Source of the DNA: Methyloterricola oryzae | GTDB taxonomy: Bacteria; Pseudomonadota; Gammaproteobacteria; Methylococcales; Methylococcaceae | Direction of reading: 5' to 3' | DNA length: 64,000 bases | NCBI RefSeq assembly: GCF_000934725.1 | Contig: NZ_JYNS01000003.1 | Span: 62,001 to 126,000 of the forward strand | In this document: in pieces, positions 1 to 8,768 of the stretch | Layout of the letters: each line of letters starts with the position of its first letter | How positions within the stretch are numbered: the first letter of the stretch is position 1 | Position numbers and translations under genes: made by a program | The notes under the pieces: generated by a model | Databases searched by the model: none | What the model saw: only the letters and a program-made list of their open reading frames with translations | What the model was told of the DNA's origin: nothing

Positions 1-1533
1 ATCCGGGGCGACGGGCGCGCCTTCCGCTTCGTGCTGTCCGGAGCCGAGTGGAAGCCCGACGGTGACGTCATCGTGCGACTTGGGCAAATCTTAGGCGGCA
101 ACGGTACTCTCCTGGGCTGGCGTCTCACCCTCGAAGATGACAGCACCGAACTTTATGACCGCAATGGACGGCTGACTTCCATCATCAGCCGTTCCAGCTG
201 GGCGCACGCCCTGGAGTACGACTCAGCGGGCCGCACTACCACAGTGATCGATCGGGTTTCTGGGCGACGTCTCACACTGGCTTACCAAGGCGACGGCAGG
301 CTTTCTGCCCTGATTGATCCGGCAGGAAACTCGATCCGATATGCGTATGACACCCTTGGACGCCTCAGCGCTGTCAGCTATCCCGACCCGACACGCGCCG
401 ATACGGCTGACGACCCGACCCGGACCTACCAGTACGAGGATTCCAGATTTCCGTTGGCCTTGACCGGAATTACCGACGAAAGCGGCGTGCGCCATGCCCG
501 CTTCGCCTATGATCCGCAAGGGCGTGGCGTATTGTCGGAGCATGCGGGAGGCGTCGACCGCCATGAGTTGATCTACAACCCTAACGGCAGCACAACCGTC
601 TTGGACGCACTAGGCAGTGCCCGCACCTATTCCTACCAAACCGTGCAAGGCGTGCCCGTCAGCAATCGGCAAAGCCAACACGCGGGATCGGGCTGTCCGG
701 CGTCGGCTCGTCAGACAGAGTTCGATGGGAATGGAAACGTAATCAGCCGGACCGATTTCAATGGAAACCTCACCCGCTTCGCGTTTGATCAGGTCCGCAA
801 CCTGGAAATACGTCGCACCGAGGCCGATGGCACGCCAGAAACCAGAACCATCTCGACCGGTTGGCACTCTGCCTTTCGCCTGCCTCTGCGGATCGATGAG
901 ACGGGCAGGCAGACCCTCTTCAGCTACGACGCCGTCGGCAACATGCTGCGGCAGGAACTGGTCGACACGGTTACAGGAAGCCTCCGAACTTGGCAATTCA
1001 CCTATGACAGTCACGGCCAAATCCTGACTGCGGACGGCCCGCGCACCGATGTGGCCGACATCACCCGCTACCGGTATTACGATGACATCGACGCGGCTCA
1101 CGCGCCTGGTGATCTGGCACAGATCACCGATGCCTTGGGGCACAGCACCACGTTTGCCGCCTTCGATGCCCACGGCCGTCCTGTCTCCATCATCGACGCC
1201 AACAGGCGGGTCTTGGCGCTTCGATATGACGAGCGCGGTCGCCTGATCGAGAGCAATGACGCGGGCGAGTTCACGGGTTATGGGTACGATAAAGCAGGCT
1301 TGCTCGTGCGCATCACCGAGCCAGACGCGAACTTCCTGTCACAAGCCTATGATGCGGCCCATCGCCTGACCGACGTCGCAGACAGCCTGGGAAATCGAAT
1401 CCACTTCAGCCTGGATGCCGCGGGCTATCGCCTGCGGGAGGACATTACCGATCCGCAGTCGAATCTTGCGCGGACCTGGGCTCGTGTCTTTGATCCTTTA
1501 AACCGTCTGCAGCGACTCATCGGCGCGCGCTAG
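1..1533 (+). CDS. RHS/YD-repeat protein, 5'-truncated by the window edge
   Basis: The reading frame is open from base 1, so at least 510 residues are present and the true start lies outside. The protein is a run of YD repeats (forms such as YDSAGR, YDTLGR, YDAVGN, YDERGR), the beta-strand modules that wind into the hollow RHS cocoon. It stops abruptly after FDPLNRLQRLIGAR, still inside the repeats, without the conserved core terminus (DPxGL) or a variable toxin tip. A second RHS gene begins 22 bases later in another frame with its own ribosome binding site and signal peptide. The pair may be a naturally split RHS shell, as TcB and TcC are in Tc toxins, or the remnant of a broken gene. Family assignment is firm; function is inferred. 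Confidence 0.9.
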   Translation: MRGDGRAFRFVLSGAEWKPDGDVIVRLGQILGGNGTLLGWRLTLEDDSTELYDRNGRLTSIISRSSWAHALEYDSAGRTTTVIDRVSGRRLTLAYQGDGRLSALIDPAGNSIRYAYDTLGRLSAVSYPDPTRADTADDPTRTYQYEDSRFPLALTGITDESGVRHARFAYDPQGRGVLSEHAGGVDRHELIYNPNGSTTVLDALGSARTYSYQTVQGVPVSNRQSQHAGSGCPASARQTEFDGNGNVISRTDFNGNLTRFAFDQVRNLEIRRTEADGTPETRTISTGWHSAFRLPLRIDETGRQTLFSYDAVGNMLRQELVDTVTGSLRTWQFTYDSHGQILTADGPRTDVADITRYRYYDDIDAAHAPGDLAQITDALGHSTTFAAFDAHGRPVSIIDANRRVLALRYDERGRLIESNDAGEFTGYGYDKAGLLVRITEPDANFLSQAYDAAHRLTDVADSLGNRIHFSLDAAGYRLREDITDPQSNLARTWARVFDPLNRLQRLIGAR

Positions 1534-1555
1534 CCGCTGAGGGTGGGAGTGGACC

Positions 1556-4024
1556 ATGAAAACCAAACCTCTTGTCAGACTGACCGGACTGCTGTTTCTG
1601 CTGAGCCTGTGCCTTTTGTCACTTGGCGTCCACGCGGCCGGCGAAACGGAAGTCTATGAATACTTCTACGATGCCAACGGCAACCTGACACGGACCCTCG
1701 ACCCGCTATTGAACGAGACTGTCCAACGCTTTGACGCTCTGGACCGCCCGTTTGAAGCCATCGATGCACTGGGTGCCCAAACCCGATTCGTCCACGACAG
1801 CCTCGACCACCTCATCCGAGTCACGGACCCCGTCGGTGCCGCAACAGAATTCGGATTCGACGGCCTGGACAATCCGACGCAGGTAGACAGTGCAGACACC
1901 GGCAGCGTGACCCGGGAATTCGATGCGGCCGGCAATCTGGTTGCGGCCACCGACGCCCGCGGCGTAACCCTGCACTACCGTTACGACGCCCTGAACCGCC
2001 TGACGGCGATCGAAGGCGCGGCAACGGAAGCCATTCGGTTCAGCTACGACCAGGGCCCGAATGGCCTGGGACGGCTGACCGGCATGATCGATGAAGCCGG
2101 CCAGACCACCTGGCAATACGACGCCCGCGGCCGGATTACCAGCCGCACCAGCCTTTGGGCCGAAGCCACCCTTACGCTGCATTACACATACGATGGCAAC
2201 GGTCGGCGGCGGCAGATCCTCTACCCCTCCGGGCAAGCGGTGGATCTGACATGGGACAACGGGCAGGTGGTGGACATCGGCCTCAATGGAGCGCCCCTGC
2301 TTAGCCAGATCCGCCACCAGCCCTTCGGGCCGCCAGCCGCGTGGATCTGGAACAATGGGGTTGAATACCGCAGGACCTACGATCTTGATGGCCGTCTGGT
2401 CCAAGTGCCGCTGGCTCAACGGCAGCGGAACATCACCTACGACGCCGCCAGCCGCGTATTCGAATTCACCGACAGCGACCCGCTCTTCAACTGGGCCTAC
2501 ACCTATGACCCGCTGCACCGCCTGCTCAGCGCCGAAAGCCCAAGGCGGCGCCAGACTTTCGAATACGACCCCAACGGTAATCGGCTCAGTCAGGACGGTT
2601 TGACCTATGTCTACCCGGCCTCAGGCAACCGCCTGCTGCAGCGCGAAGGGATACGCTATGAGACCGATGCGGCCGGCAATATCACCAGCGATGGCAGGCG
2701 CCACTTCGATTACGACCTCCACAATCGGCTGACACGGGCCGAAACCGACGGCGCCAGCTTCACGTACCGCTACGATGGATTCGGAACCCGCGCCGTCAAA
2801 TGGTCGGGCCACGCCCCCGACATGGCCGGCGATTTGGACCGCGACGGGCGCTTTGGCATCACGGACGCGCGCCGACTGGCGTTGATGGCCCGAGGCGCAA
2901 TCCTGCCAAGCCATAACGCAGATTGCGATCACGACGGTGCGATCAGTAGTTCCGACGTTTCCTGTGTCCTACTGAAAATCTTCGACCAGCGAAACCATCC
3001 AGAAAACTACAGCCAGCGGGGCACACTATTCGTTTACGACGAGGGCGGGCATCTGCTCGGCGAATACCAGCGCGACGGGCAGCCTATCCAGGAAATTGTC
3101 TGGCTCGGCGACCAACCAGTGGCGGTTCTCAAGCCCGATCCGAACAGCCTCCTCAACGGCCAGATCCACTTCATCTACGCGGACCACCTCAACACGCCGC
3201 GCGCCATAGTCGAGGGTTCAGGGCAATTGGTCTGGCGTTGGGAGAGCGACCCCTTCGGCACCGGTCCCGCTGACGAAGACCCCGACCAGAATGGCGAAGA
3301 CTTTGAATTCAACCTGCGCTTTCCCGGACAGTACCACGACAAGGAGAGCGGTCTGCACTACAACATGGCGCGCTACTACGACCCGGAGACGGGACGCTAT
3401 TTGCAGCCGGACCCGGTGGGGCTTGAGAAAACAACAAATCGGTTTACGTATGCAGCGAACGACCCTCAGAATCTGATCGACCCACTCGGATTGGAGGTTG
3501 CTTCGCCGGAGTTAATGGCAACCTACCTGAAAACCCCGCAACTGGGACCTCTAGAGTCCGAACTGGTGCTTTCAGTTTACGGCGGAACTATTACAGGGGA
3601 ACTATTCAACGTCGCGCGAGCATGCTACCTTGCAAAACAAGCGGATGCATATCGGTACTACTTGACTAGGGCTAAGGCCGCGGATGTTTCAACCCCAAGA
3701 AACGGGGCTGTGTTTTATTCCGGACCAGGAAATAGAGCCCTTGCCGAAGCATTTGCAAAATCAAACGGTCGCTTTACTCTGGAGATGACAAAAGGCGGAA
3801 AACAACTTCTCAAATCTGACTTATTTGGTCCTCAAAGTCCGCTTACACCGGCAGAAGCCAAAGAAGTAGTGTCTATCTTGTCGAGACGAATGGCGGAAGG
3901 TGCTTCAGGAACGGCCGTAGGCTTCACCGAGGGCTCGATCGCTTCAGGCTACTTCAATACAATTGAGTATACGAGCCTGCTAAGCAACAAAAATATCGTT
4001 AACGTCATCACTTTTGGCCACTAA
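1556..4024 (+). CDS. RHS core protein with signal peptide, internal dockerin-like pair and variable C-terminal toxin-like tip
   Basis: 822 residues, preceded by a good Shine-Dalgarno (GGGAG, 7 bases before ATG). Residues 1-29 form a Sec signal peptide ending VHAAG, and YD repeats start directly after it. Residues about 425-470 carry two calcium-loop motifs (DLDRDGRFGITD and DCDHDGAISSSD) typical of dockerin type I pairs, an unusual insertion in RHS proteins. The core terminus is present (PGQYHDKESGLHYNMARYYD, then DPVGL and DPLGL near residue 645). The last 177 residues are a variable tip with the pattern FYSGPGN, FTLEM, AEGASG and NTIEY, which I recall from C-termini of polymorphic toxins but cannot name. 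GC drops sharply in this tip and in the next gene, as expected for an exchanged toxin-immunity module. The substrate is unknown. Confidence 0.88.
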   Translation: MKTKPLVRLTGLLFLLSLCLLSLGVHAAGETEVYEYFYDANGNLTRTLDPLLNETVQRFDALDRPFEAIDALGAQTRFVHDSLDHLIRVTDPVGAATEFGFDGLDNPTQVDSADTGSVTREFDAAGNLVAATDARGVTLHYRYDALNRLTAIEGAATEAIRFSYDQGPNGLGRLTGMIDEAGQTTWQYDARGRITSRTSLWAEATLTLHYTYDGNGRRRQILYPSGQAVDLTWDNGQVVDIGLNGAPLLSQIRHQPFGPPAAWIWNNGVEYRRTYDLDGRLVQVPLAQRQRNITYDAASRVFEFTDSDPLFNWAYTYDPLHRLLSAESPRRRQTFEYDPNGNRLSQDGLTYVYPASGNRLLQREGIRYETDAAGNITSDGRRHFDYDLHNRLTRAETDGASFTYRYDGFGTRAVKWSGHAPDMAGDLDRDGRFGITDARRLALMARGAILPSHNADCDHDGAISSSDVSCVLLKIFDQRNHPENYSQRGTLFVYDEGGHLLGEYQRDGQPIQEIVWLGDQPVAVLKPDPNSLLNGQIHFIYADHLNTPRAIVEGSGQLVWRWESDPFGTGPADEDPDQNGEDFEFNLRFPGQYHDKESGLHYNMARYYDPETGRYLQPDPVGLEKTTNRFTYAANDPQNLIDPLGLEVASPELMATYLKTPQLGPLESELVLSVYGGTITGELFNVARACYLAKQADAYRYYLTRAKAADVSTPRNGAVFYSGPGNRALAEAFAKSNGRFTLEMTKGGKQLLKSDLFGPQSPLTPAEAKEVVSILSRRMAEGASGTAVGFTEGSIASGYFNTIEYTSLLSNKNIVNVITFGH

Positions 4025-4025
4025 T

Positions 4026-4298
4026 ATGTTTCACACAATTTACCCCCAAAAAGTACAACATAGAGATGGCTACATCGTACAAGTGGCTGATAGAGAGACC
4101 GTACAGTATCTATCTGAAAGCCGCAATGCTTCGATATTTGTAGATTTTGGAACTGATACCTGCATATATTGTTATACCCTTAAAGAATTCTCTAATGAAC
4201 CGCCTATTGAATCACTCGAACGAGAAAAACTTCTTGCGGATATAGTTGCCGGTTTACAATTTATGGGATGCCGGGTGAGAAAAATAGAAGACTCATAA
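4026..4298 (+). CDS. candidate immunity protein for the RHS tip
   Basis: A 90-residue protein starting at the ATG one base after the toxin-like gene's stop; an in-frame TTG at 4014 would overlap that gene. It has no signal peptide and is acidic and aromatic, with a DFGTDTCIYCY segment and a short CysxxCys pair. The base composition is much more AT-rich than the surrounding DNA and matches the end of the upstream gene. Small, unique, low-GC genes directly after an RHS C-terminus are usually immunity proteins; this role is inferred from position only, since I recognise no family. Confidence 0.6.
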   Translation: MFHTIYPQKVQHRDGYIVQVADRETVQYLSESRNASIFVDFGTDTCIYCYTLKEFSNEPPIESLEREKLLADIVAGLQFMGCRVRKIEDS

Positions 4299-4327
4299 AA
4301 GCATGACGAAAGCGATTTCGAAACGGG

Positions 4328-5017
4328 TCATTTCAGAACTTGTATAGTTTGCTTCGGTCCCGAATGAACCACAGCGCATCGCTGCCCCTCATCCCCCCAC
4401 TCATGAAGGCTCCAGTTGTCCGCCGGCCCCCAACCCTCCGGAAGACGCAAGAATCCCCTGAAGTCCTCGCGCACTTCCACCTGTTTCAGGCCCAGGGCAA
4501 TTCCACGGCCGGTGGCTTTGACGAAGGCTTCCTTGCAAACCCAATAGCGGATGAATGCCTCCAGGCGCCCAGCATCCGGAATCATGAGCCATGACTCCAA
4601 CTCTGCGTCGTTGAGGCAGTGACTTGCGAGATCGTCCAGTCCGCGCCGGGTGCGCAGCCGCTCGGTGTCTACGCCCAGGGCAAGGTCGCGAGCGAATGCC
4701 AACAACGCGACAGTTCCCGAATGGGAAACACTGAAGACGAGCCCCTGATTCTCTTCGGTTCCTGACAATCGGGGCTTGCCATGATCGTTGAACTCAAAGC
4801 GGATGGAATGCGGATCGGCATCGAGATAGCCCCCCAAGCGCTGGCGCAAGGCGGCCCGTGTCAGGACGAAAGCCACACGGGCATCACGGCTGCCAATGCG
4901 TGCAGCACGTTCCTGCTCGTCCTGGGTCAGTAGTCTTTCGGCCTTGGCGGCATCGCCATGAATCAAGTCAAGCCGCCAGACTTCGACACAACCTGCCAGA
5001 ACGTTCGCGGCGAGCAC
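4328..5017 (-). CDS. 4'-phosphopantetheinyl transferase (Sfp type)
   Basis: 229 residues with a GTG start three bases after the upstream stop. It transfers the phosphopantetheine arm of coenzyme A to the serine of acyl carrier proteins. The Sfp signatures are visible: the magnesium-binding GVDTE and the WVCKEAFVKATG helix, plus FSVSHSG upstream. It is the last gene of the aryl polyene cluster and most likely activates the two carrier proteins encoded at 8769-9283. Family assignment is secure; the exact partner is inferred from context. Confidence 0.93.
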   Translation of the reverse strand: MLAANVLAGCVEVWRLDLIHGDAAKAERLLTQDEQERAARIGSRDARVAFVLTRAALRQRLGGYLDADPHSIRFEFNDHGKPRLSGTEENQGLVFSVSHSGTVALLAFARDLALGVDTERLRTRRGLDDLASHCLNDAELESWLMIPDAGRLEAFIRYWVCKEAFVKATGRGIALGLKQVEVREDFRGFLRLPEGWGPADNWSLHEWGDEGQRCAVVHSGPKQTIQVLK

Positions 5018-5020
5018 GCG

Positions 5021-5590
5021 TCAGTTCACGATTTCCGCAACCCTGTTGCCCTTGAAGCGCACGATGAAGCGGTCGTAGCGGTTGGACCAGTAGGTCCAGT
5101 CGTCGCCCTTGAGGTCGGGCGTCATGTGGGCCGGGGGATAGCCGATGGCGGCCAGAACGGCCTCGCGGCTCATGCCCTTGTCCACTTTGCCTCCTAGGAT
5201 CAACTTTTGCTCCGAGGCGGTGAACTGAGCCAAGTTCACCTTACGCTTACCAAACAGCTTGCGAAACGCGGTGAGTACTTCGTCGTTGGTGTGCTTGGGC
5301 ACATTCTCGACAATCAAGGTCTCACCGCCGTCATTCATCTTGACCTCGATGCGCTTGCTATCGATGGAAACCAGGGTTACCGGCGTATTGATGGGGACGA
5401 GGTATCCGCGTCGGTAGTTGGTGGTGCGGTAGTGGCCCTTCTCCTGGAACAGGCTGAACTGCGTGTAGTAGAGCGTGCCGGTCTGGACATCCGGGCCCAA
5501 CTGGCCCGGCGCATACTTTTTGGCGCAGGCGCTGAGCCCGAGTACGGCGAAGACGACAAAAACGATGAGAACCCGATTGTTTAGAGGCAT
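5021..5590 (-). CDS. BamE/SmpA-like outer membrane lipoprotein
   Basis: 189 residues from the ATG at 5590, chosen because AGGAG lies 7 bases upstream and the signal peptide starts there; the open frame extends further but without a signal. The N-terminus ends in the lipobox LSAC, so it should be lipidated. The C-terminal third (GMSREAVLAAIGYP, then DWTYW, then VRFKGNRVAEI) has the layout of the BamE/OmlA fold, which helps insert or organise outer membrane components. It sits between apeK and the PPTase, suggesting a part in placing the pigment or its proteins in the envelope. That role is inference. Confidence 0.75.
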   Translation of the reverse strand: MPLNNRVLIVFVVFAVLGLSACAKKYAPGQLGPDVQTGTLYYTQFSLFQEKGHYRTTNYRRGYLVPINTPVTLVSIDSKRIEVKMNDGGETLIVENVPKHTNDEVLTAFRKLFGKRKVNLAQFTASEQKLILGGKVDKGMSREAVLAAIGYPPAHMTPDLKGDDWTYWSNRYDRFIVRFKGNRVAEIVN

Positions 5591-5682
5591 GTCTTTCTCC
5601 TGATGGTTCCGGCGGCCAGTGCGGCCATTCCCAGCCCCCGAGCAAGCCGCGTCAAATGATACCGCCGCAGGACGCGGTGCGC

Positions 5683-6120
5683 CTATTGCGTAGGTTCCTC
5701 GAAGTTGACACCCAGCTTGTCGAGGAACACCGCCGGCGAGGCATAGCACATCTCGCCCGAGCGGGCGTCGACGGCCACTTGCAGGGTATGCCCTTTGACC
5801 AGCACGGCACCGGTTTCAGAATCGCACACCCGGTATTTGATCTTCATCCGATACTCGTACTCGGTCAATTCCGCAAGCACACGGATGCGCTGCCCGAATC
5901 GCGCCGGCTTCACGAAGCGCTGGTGCAACTCGATGATCGGCCAGACGTACCCGGTTCGGCGCATGGTCATATAGCCATAGTCGATCTTATCCAACAGCGC
6001 GCAGCGGGCGATTTCGAAATAGCGGCTGAAATGGCCGTGCCAGGCAATTTCCAGCATGTCCACGTCATGGAACGGAACGGTCAGTTCCACCTCCGCGGCG
6101 ACCAGGGGCTTCTCGCTCAC
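5683..6120 (-). CDS. apeK: acyl-CoA/ACP thioesterase, hot-dog fold (ApeK-like)
   Basis: 145 residues with a GTG start that overlaps the stop of the acyltransferase gene (GTGA). The sequence VPFHDVDMLEIAWHGHFSRY matches 4-hydroxybenzoyl-CoA thioesterase-type hot-dog enzymes, with the catalytic Asp in the HDVDM segment. In aryl polyene clusters this gene is apeK, and it is thought to release or edit acyl chains from the carrier proteins. Its position after the split apeJ matches the standard gene order. A 92-base gap separates it from the lipoprotein gene downstream. Confidence 0.88.
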   Translation of the reverse strand: MSEKPLVAAEVELTVPFHDVDMLEIAWHGHFSRYFEIARCALLDKIDYGYMTMRRTGYVWPIIELHQRFVKPARFGQRIRVLAELTEYEYRMKIKYRVCDSETGAVLVKGHTLQVAVDARSGEMCYASPAVFLDKLGVNFEEPTQ

Positions 6121-7079
6121 TGAGGCTCGCCTCCGCCAGCATGCCGGTCCCAGAACGGAAAGAAATTGAACCATTGCAGCGGCGCACGGCGACAGTGGTA
6201 TTCCAAGTGTGCGGCAAAGCGCTGCGCCAATTCCTCGAGCATCGCAGTGCGCTGCGGCTGGCGGTGCGGGACCTGAATCAATGCGGCGAAGGGCTCCAGA
6301 TAGATGTGATACCGCCCTTCCAGGGGATAGCTGAGCAGCGTGTAGACCGGACACTGCAGCAGGGAAGCCAGCAAATAGGGGCCTTGCGGGAAGTCCGCCT
6401 CCGCGCCGAGAAACTGCGCGGACACCGTGCGTCCGCCACTCACGGGCGTCCTGTCCCCCACCATCACCAGAAACTCACCGTTCTGGAGCTTGTCCTGCAA
6501 GCGGATGGCCACCGCCGGGTTCAAGTCGGTCACCTGAATCAGCTCGATGTTGGCGCCCCGCCGTTCGACGCTGCCGAGCAGGCGGTTGAACTTCTCGGCG
6601 TGCTTGGTGTGCACCAGGATGTTGAGATGGATGTAGCCGCGCAGGTCCGCGAGGGCCCGGCACAGCTCCAGATTGCCGATGTGCGCGGCCAGCAGCATCG
6701 CGCCCTTGCGCTGCTCCAGCAAGTCCACCAGCAGGTGGCGGTTGTGGAACTGGATGCGCTGCGGATCCAGTTTCCCCAGCCAGACCACGATCTTCTCCAG
6801 CAGGTTTTCGCCGAATGCGATGAAGTGGCGATAACTGTCCCACCAACCGCCGCGCAGGCCCAATTCGGGAAAGGCTTCACCTACCCGCCGCAGGTAATCG
6901 CGCGAGGCATCCCGCCCCGCCCGGCTCATGAGGAAGTAGTAGCTGACCACCGGATGCAGCACCAGCCGAAATGCCGACCGCCCGAACAAGCGGTAGATCA
7001 GCAGCATGGCGCGCATGCCCCAGAGGATTCCGGTTTCCTCCAGATTCGCCCAATGGGTGCGATGCGGCGACGCTTTCAT
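6117..7079 (-). CDS. lysophospholipid/lipid A-type acyltransferase (C-terminal half of ApeJ)
   Basis: 320 residues starting at the ATG whose ATGA overlaps the glycosyltransferase stop; the open frame extends upstream only as a shadow. It belongs to the HtrB/LpxL-like acyltransferase family: the HIGNLELCRALAD segment carries the catalytic His in an H-x4-E arrangement, and GDRTPVSGG and GPYLLASLL follow as in the family. In Escherichia coli APE clusters this domain is fused behind a glycosyltransferase as ApeJ; here the two are separate, translationally coupled genes. It probably acylates the lipid or sugar anchor that carries the polyene. Confidence 0.87.
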   Translation of the reverse strand: MKASPHRTHWANLEETGILWGMRAMLLIYRLFGRSAFRLVLHPVVSYYFLMSRAGRDASRDYLRRVGEAFPELGLRGGWWDSYRHFIAFGENLLEKIVVWLGKLDPQRIQFHNRHLLVDLLEQRKGAMLLAAHIGNLELCRALADLRGYIHLNILVHTKHAEKFNRLLGSVERRGANIELIQVTDLNPAVAIRLQDKLQNGEFLVMVGDRTPVSGGRTVSAQFLGAEADFPQGPYLLASLLQCPVYTLLSYPLEGRYHIYLEPFAALIQVPHRQPQRTAMLEELAQRFAAHLEYHCRRAPLQWFNFFPFWDRHAGGGEPQ

Positions 7080-7810
7080 CGGAAACGGCGAGCCAGCAGC
7101 GCGGGCAAGCGAATCGGCAGGCTGAGGAAGAAGCGGGCCTGCATCAGGCTCAGGCGCAGGTTGTCCTCCCAAAGCCTGAAGTAGGAAATCCCATCTTTCG
7201 GATATCCCACTCGGGTCGGCAAGGGAACGAATTCCAGTCCCTGGCTGTAGAGCCGGATCAGGATCTCCACATCGAAGGCCATGCGCTCGTCCAACTGTCG
7301 GCGTTGGATCAGATCGGCGCAGGGCCCAACGGGATAGACGCGGAATCCGCACATGGCATCCGGAATGGCGAAGGACAGGGTATTGATCCAGACCCAGACA
7401 TGGGTCAGGTAACGGGCATAGTAGCGCCCCTTGGGCACGCTGGCGTCGAACTTCGGGCTGCCGATGACCACCGCCTGCGGGTGAGCCCTGGCTGTTTCGA
7501 GGAATTTCGCGACATCGTTCAGATCATGCTGCCCATCCGCATCCAGTTGCAAGGCATGGCTGTAGCCCCTGGCCTGGGCGGCCAGCAGCGCGGTCTTCAC
7601 GGCCCCGCCTTTGCCGCGGTTGTATTGATGGCGTATCGCCTCAATCCAAGGCCGCCCGGATGCGAGATCGTCTATCGCTTTCGCGCAAGCTGCATCGCTG
7701 CCATCGTCCACTAATATGCAAGGAAGCCCATGGTCCGCCAGACGCGCCAGGATCTCGGCGAGCGGCTTTTCGTGGTTGTAGACCGGAATGATGATGCAAG
7801 GATTAATCAT
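7076..7810 (-). CDS. family 2 glycosyltransferase (N-terminal half of ApeJ)
   Basis: 244 residues. The N-terminus CIIIPVYNHEKPL, the VDDGSD loop and the metal-binding DADGQHD are classic for GT-A family 2 enzymes related to dolichyl-phosphate mannosyltransferase. There is no long membrane segment, but the C-terminus is basic and hydrophobic. It overlaps the dehydratase gene upstream by 8 bases and the acyltransferase gene downstream by 4 (ATGA). In the aryl polyene cluster it likely adds the sugar that links the polyene to its lipid anchor. The nucleotide-sugar donor is unknown. Confidence 0.9.
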   Translation of the reverse strand: MINPCIIIPVYNHEKPLAEILARLADHGLPCILVDDGSDAACAKAIDDLASGRPWIEAIRHQYNRGKGGAVKTALLAAQARGYSHALQLDADGQHDLNDVAKFLETARAHPQAVVIGSPKFDASVPKGRYYARYLTHVWVWINTLSFAIPDAMCGFRVYPVGPCADLIQRRQLDERMAFDVEILIRLYSQGLEFVPLPTRVGYPKDGISYFRLWEDNLRLSLMQARFFLSLPIRLPALLARRFR

Positions 7811-8183
7811 CGGATGGTAGGAAATACAGTCGGCCGGAACTGAACTCGCGCTCTCCGTCGCGGAAGCTGAACTGCAGTTTGAGGGCTCCGGGCTGGTACT
7901 TGATCCGAAGGCTGAGACGCTCCCCGGGCTGCATCAGTTCCTTGAACTTGATGACCTCCATGTGACCGAAAGGCAGGTCCAGCCCAAGGCGCGTCCGGGC
8001 GAAATGCATCGCCCACTGGATCTGCACCACACCTGGCACGATGGGGGTATCGGGGAAGTGACCCGGGAAGAAGGCGAGGGTTTCCGGCACCCGCAATTCC
8101 ACGGTCACACCGCCCTCTTCCAGGCGCTCCTCAAGCACCTCGGGCAGCACCTGAGGCCGTTCGGTACACGCCAGATCGGTCAT
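7803..8183 (-). CDS. apeI: 3-hydroxyacyl-ACP dehydratase, hot-dog (ApeI-like)
   Basis: 126 residues from the ATG at 8183, which overlaps the stop of the membrane protein gene (ATGA). The segment FFPGHFPDTPIVPGVVQIQWAM is the FabZ/ApeI signature with the catalytic His in GHFP. In characterised aryl polyene pathways ApeI works with ApeP as a dehydratase pair that introduces each double bond. It is shorter than free-standing FabZ proteins, as is usual for ApeI. The identification rests on motif and gene order. Confidence 0.88.
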   Translation of the reverse strand: MTDLACTERPQVLPEVLEERLEEGGVTVELRVPETLAFFPGHFPDTPIVPGVVQIQWAMHFARTRLGLDLPFGHMEVIKFKELMQPGERLSLRIKYQPGALKLQFSFRDGEREFSSGRLYFLPSDD

Positions 8184-8725
8184 AAAGATCGCCTGACCCG
8201 GCGGCGAACCAGCCATTCGCTTCCCATCAACACAGCCATCAGCACATAGGAGATAAAGCCGTTGTACAAGCTCCAGAGCCAGCGGTCACCGGAGAGGGCC
8301 GTTGCCGCGGCCGCCATGCCGTTGGCGAGGAAAAACCCGCACCAGACCTGCGTGACCCTCCGCGTGTAGCGCACCCCTCGAGGCGACAGGTCCGGCTCGC
8401 TCAGGCGCGCGATCCTTTCCGCGACGCTGGGCGGATACAGCAGGCTGTGGCAGAAAACCGCGAAGAACAGGGCGCTGACCAGGACCGGATAAGCCAGCAG
8501 CAAGCCGCCCTGGTTGCTCAAGACCACCGCCACGAGCAGCAATAGCGCCAAGGGCGCCAGCCAGTATGCACCCAACAGCCTGGCGGTACCGCCCTGTTGC
8601 AGCCATCGCAGGGCAAAGACGCCCGCCAGCAGCAGGGCGAGGTAGCGCGGCTGCACGCTGTCCAGGGCCACATAAACCAGGAAGGGATAGACCACAGTCA
8701 CCAGGCCGACGAGCAACTTGAGCAT
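8180..8725 (-). CDS. apeG: multi-pass membrane protein of the COG4648 type (ApeG-like)
   Basis: 181 residues, strongly hydrophobic, with about five to six membrane segments (for example LLVGLVTVVYPFLVYVAL and LAPLALLLLVAVVLS) and a basic C-terminus. It matches the conserved inner-membrane protein that sits between the carrier proteins and the ligase or dehydratase in aryl polyene clusters. Its biochemical job is unknown; a role in moving the acyl product to the membrane-bound glycosyl/acyltransferase is plausible. It follows apeF after a 43-base gap. Confidence 0.82.
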   Translation of the reverse strand: MLKLLVGLVTVVYPFLVYVALDSVQPRYLALLLAGVFALRWLQQGGTARLLGAYWLAPLALLLLVAVVLSNQGGLLLAYPVLVSALFFAVFCHSLLYPPSVAERIARLSEPDLSPRGVRYTRRVTQVWCGFFLANGMAAAATALSGDRWLWSLYNGFISYVLMAVLMGSEWLVRRRVRRSL

Positions 8726-8768
8726 CGGGGCAATTGGACCTGGGCGGACGTTCCGGTTGCGCCGGCAT

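Noticed and set aside
6141-7184. 347-residue plus-strand open frame opposite the acyltransferase
   Set aside because: Gln/Arg/Val-rich shadow with no ribosome site; the minus strand encodes a clear acyltransferase.
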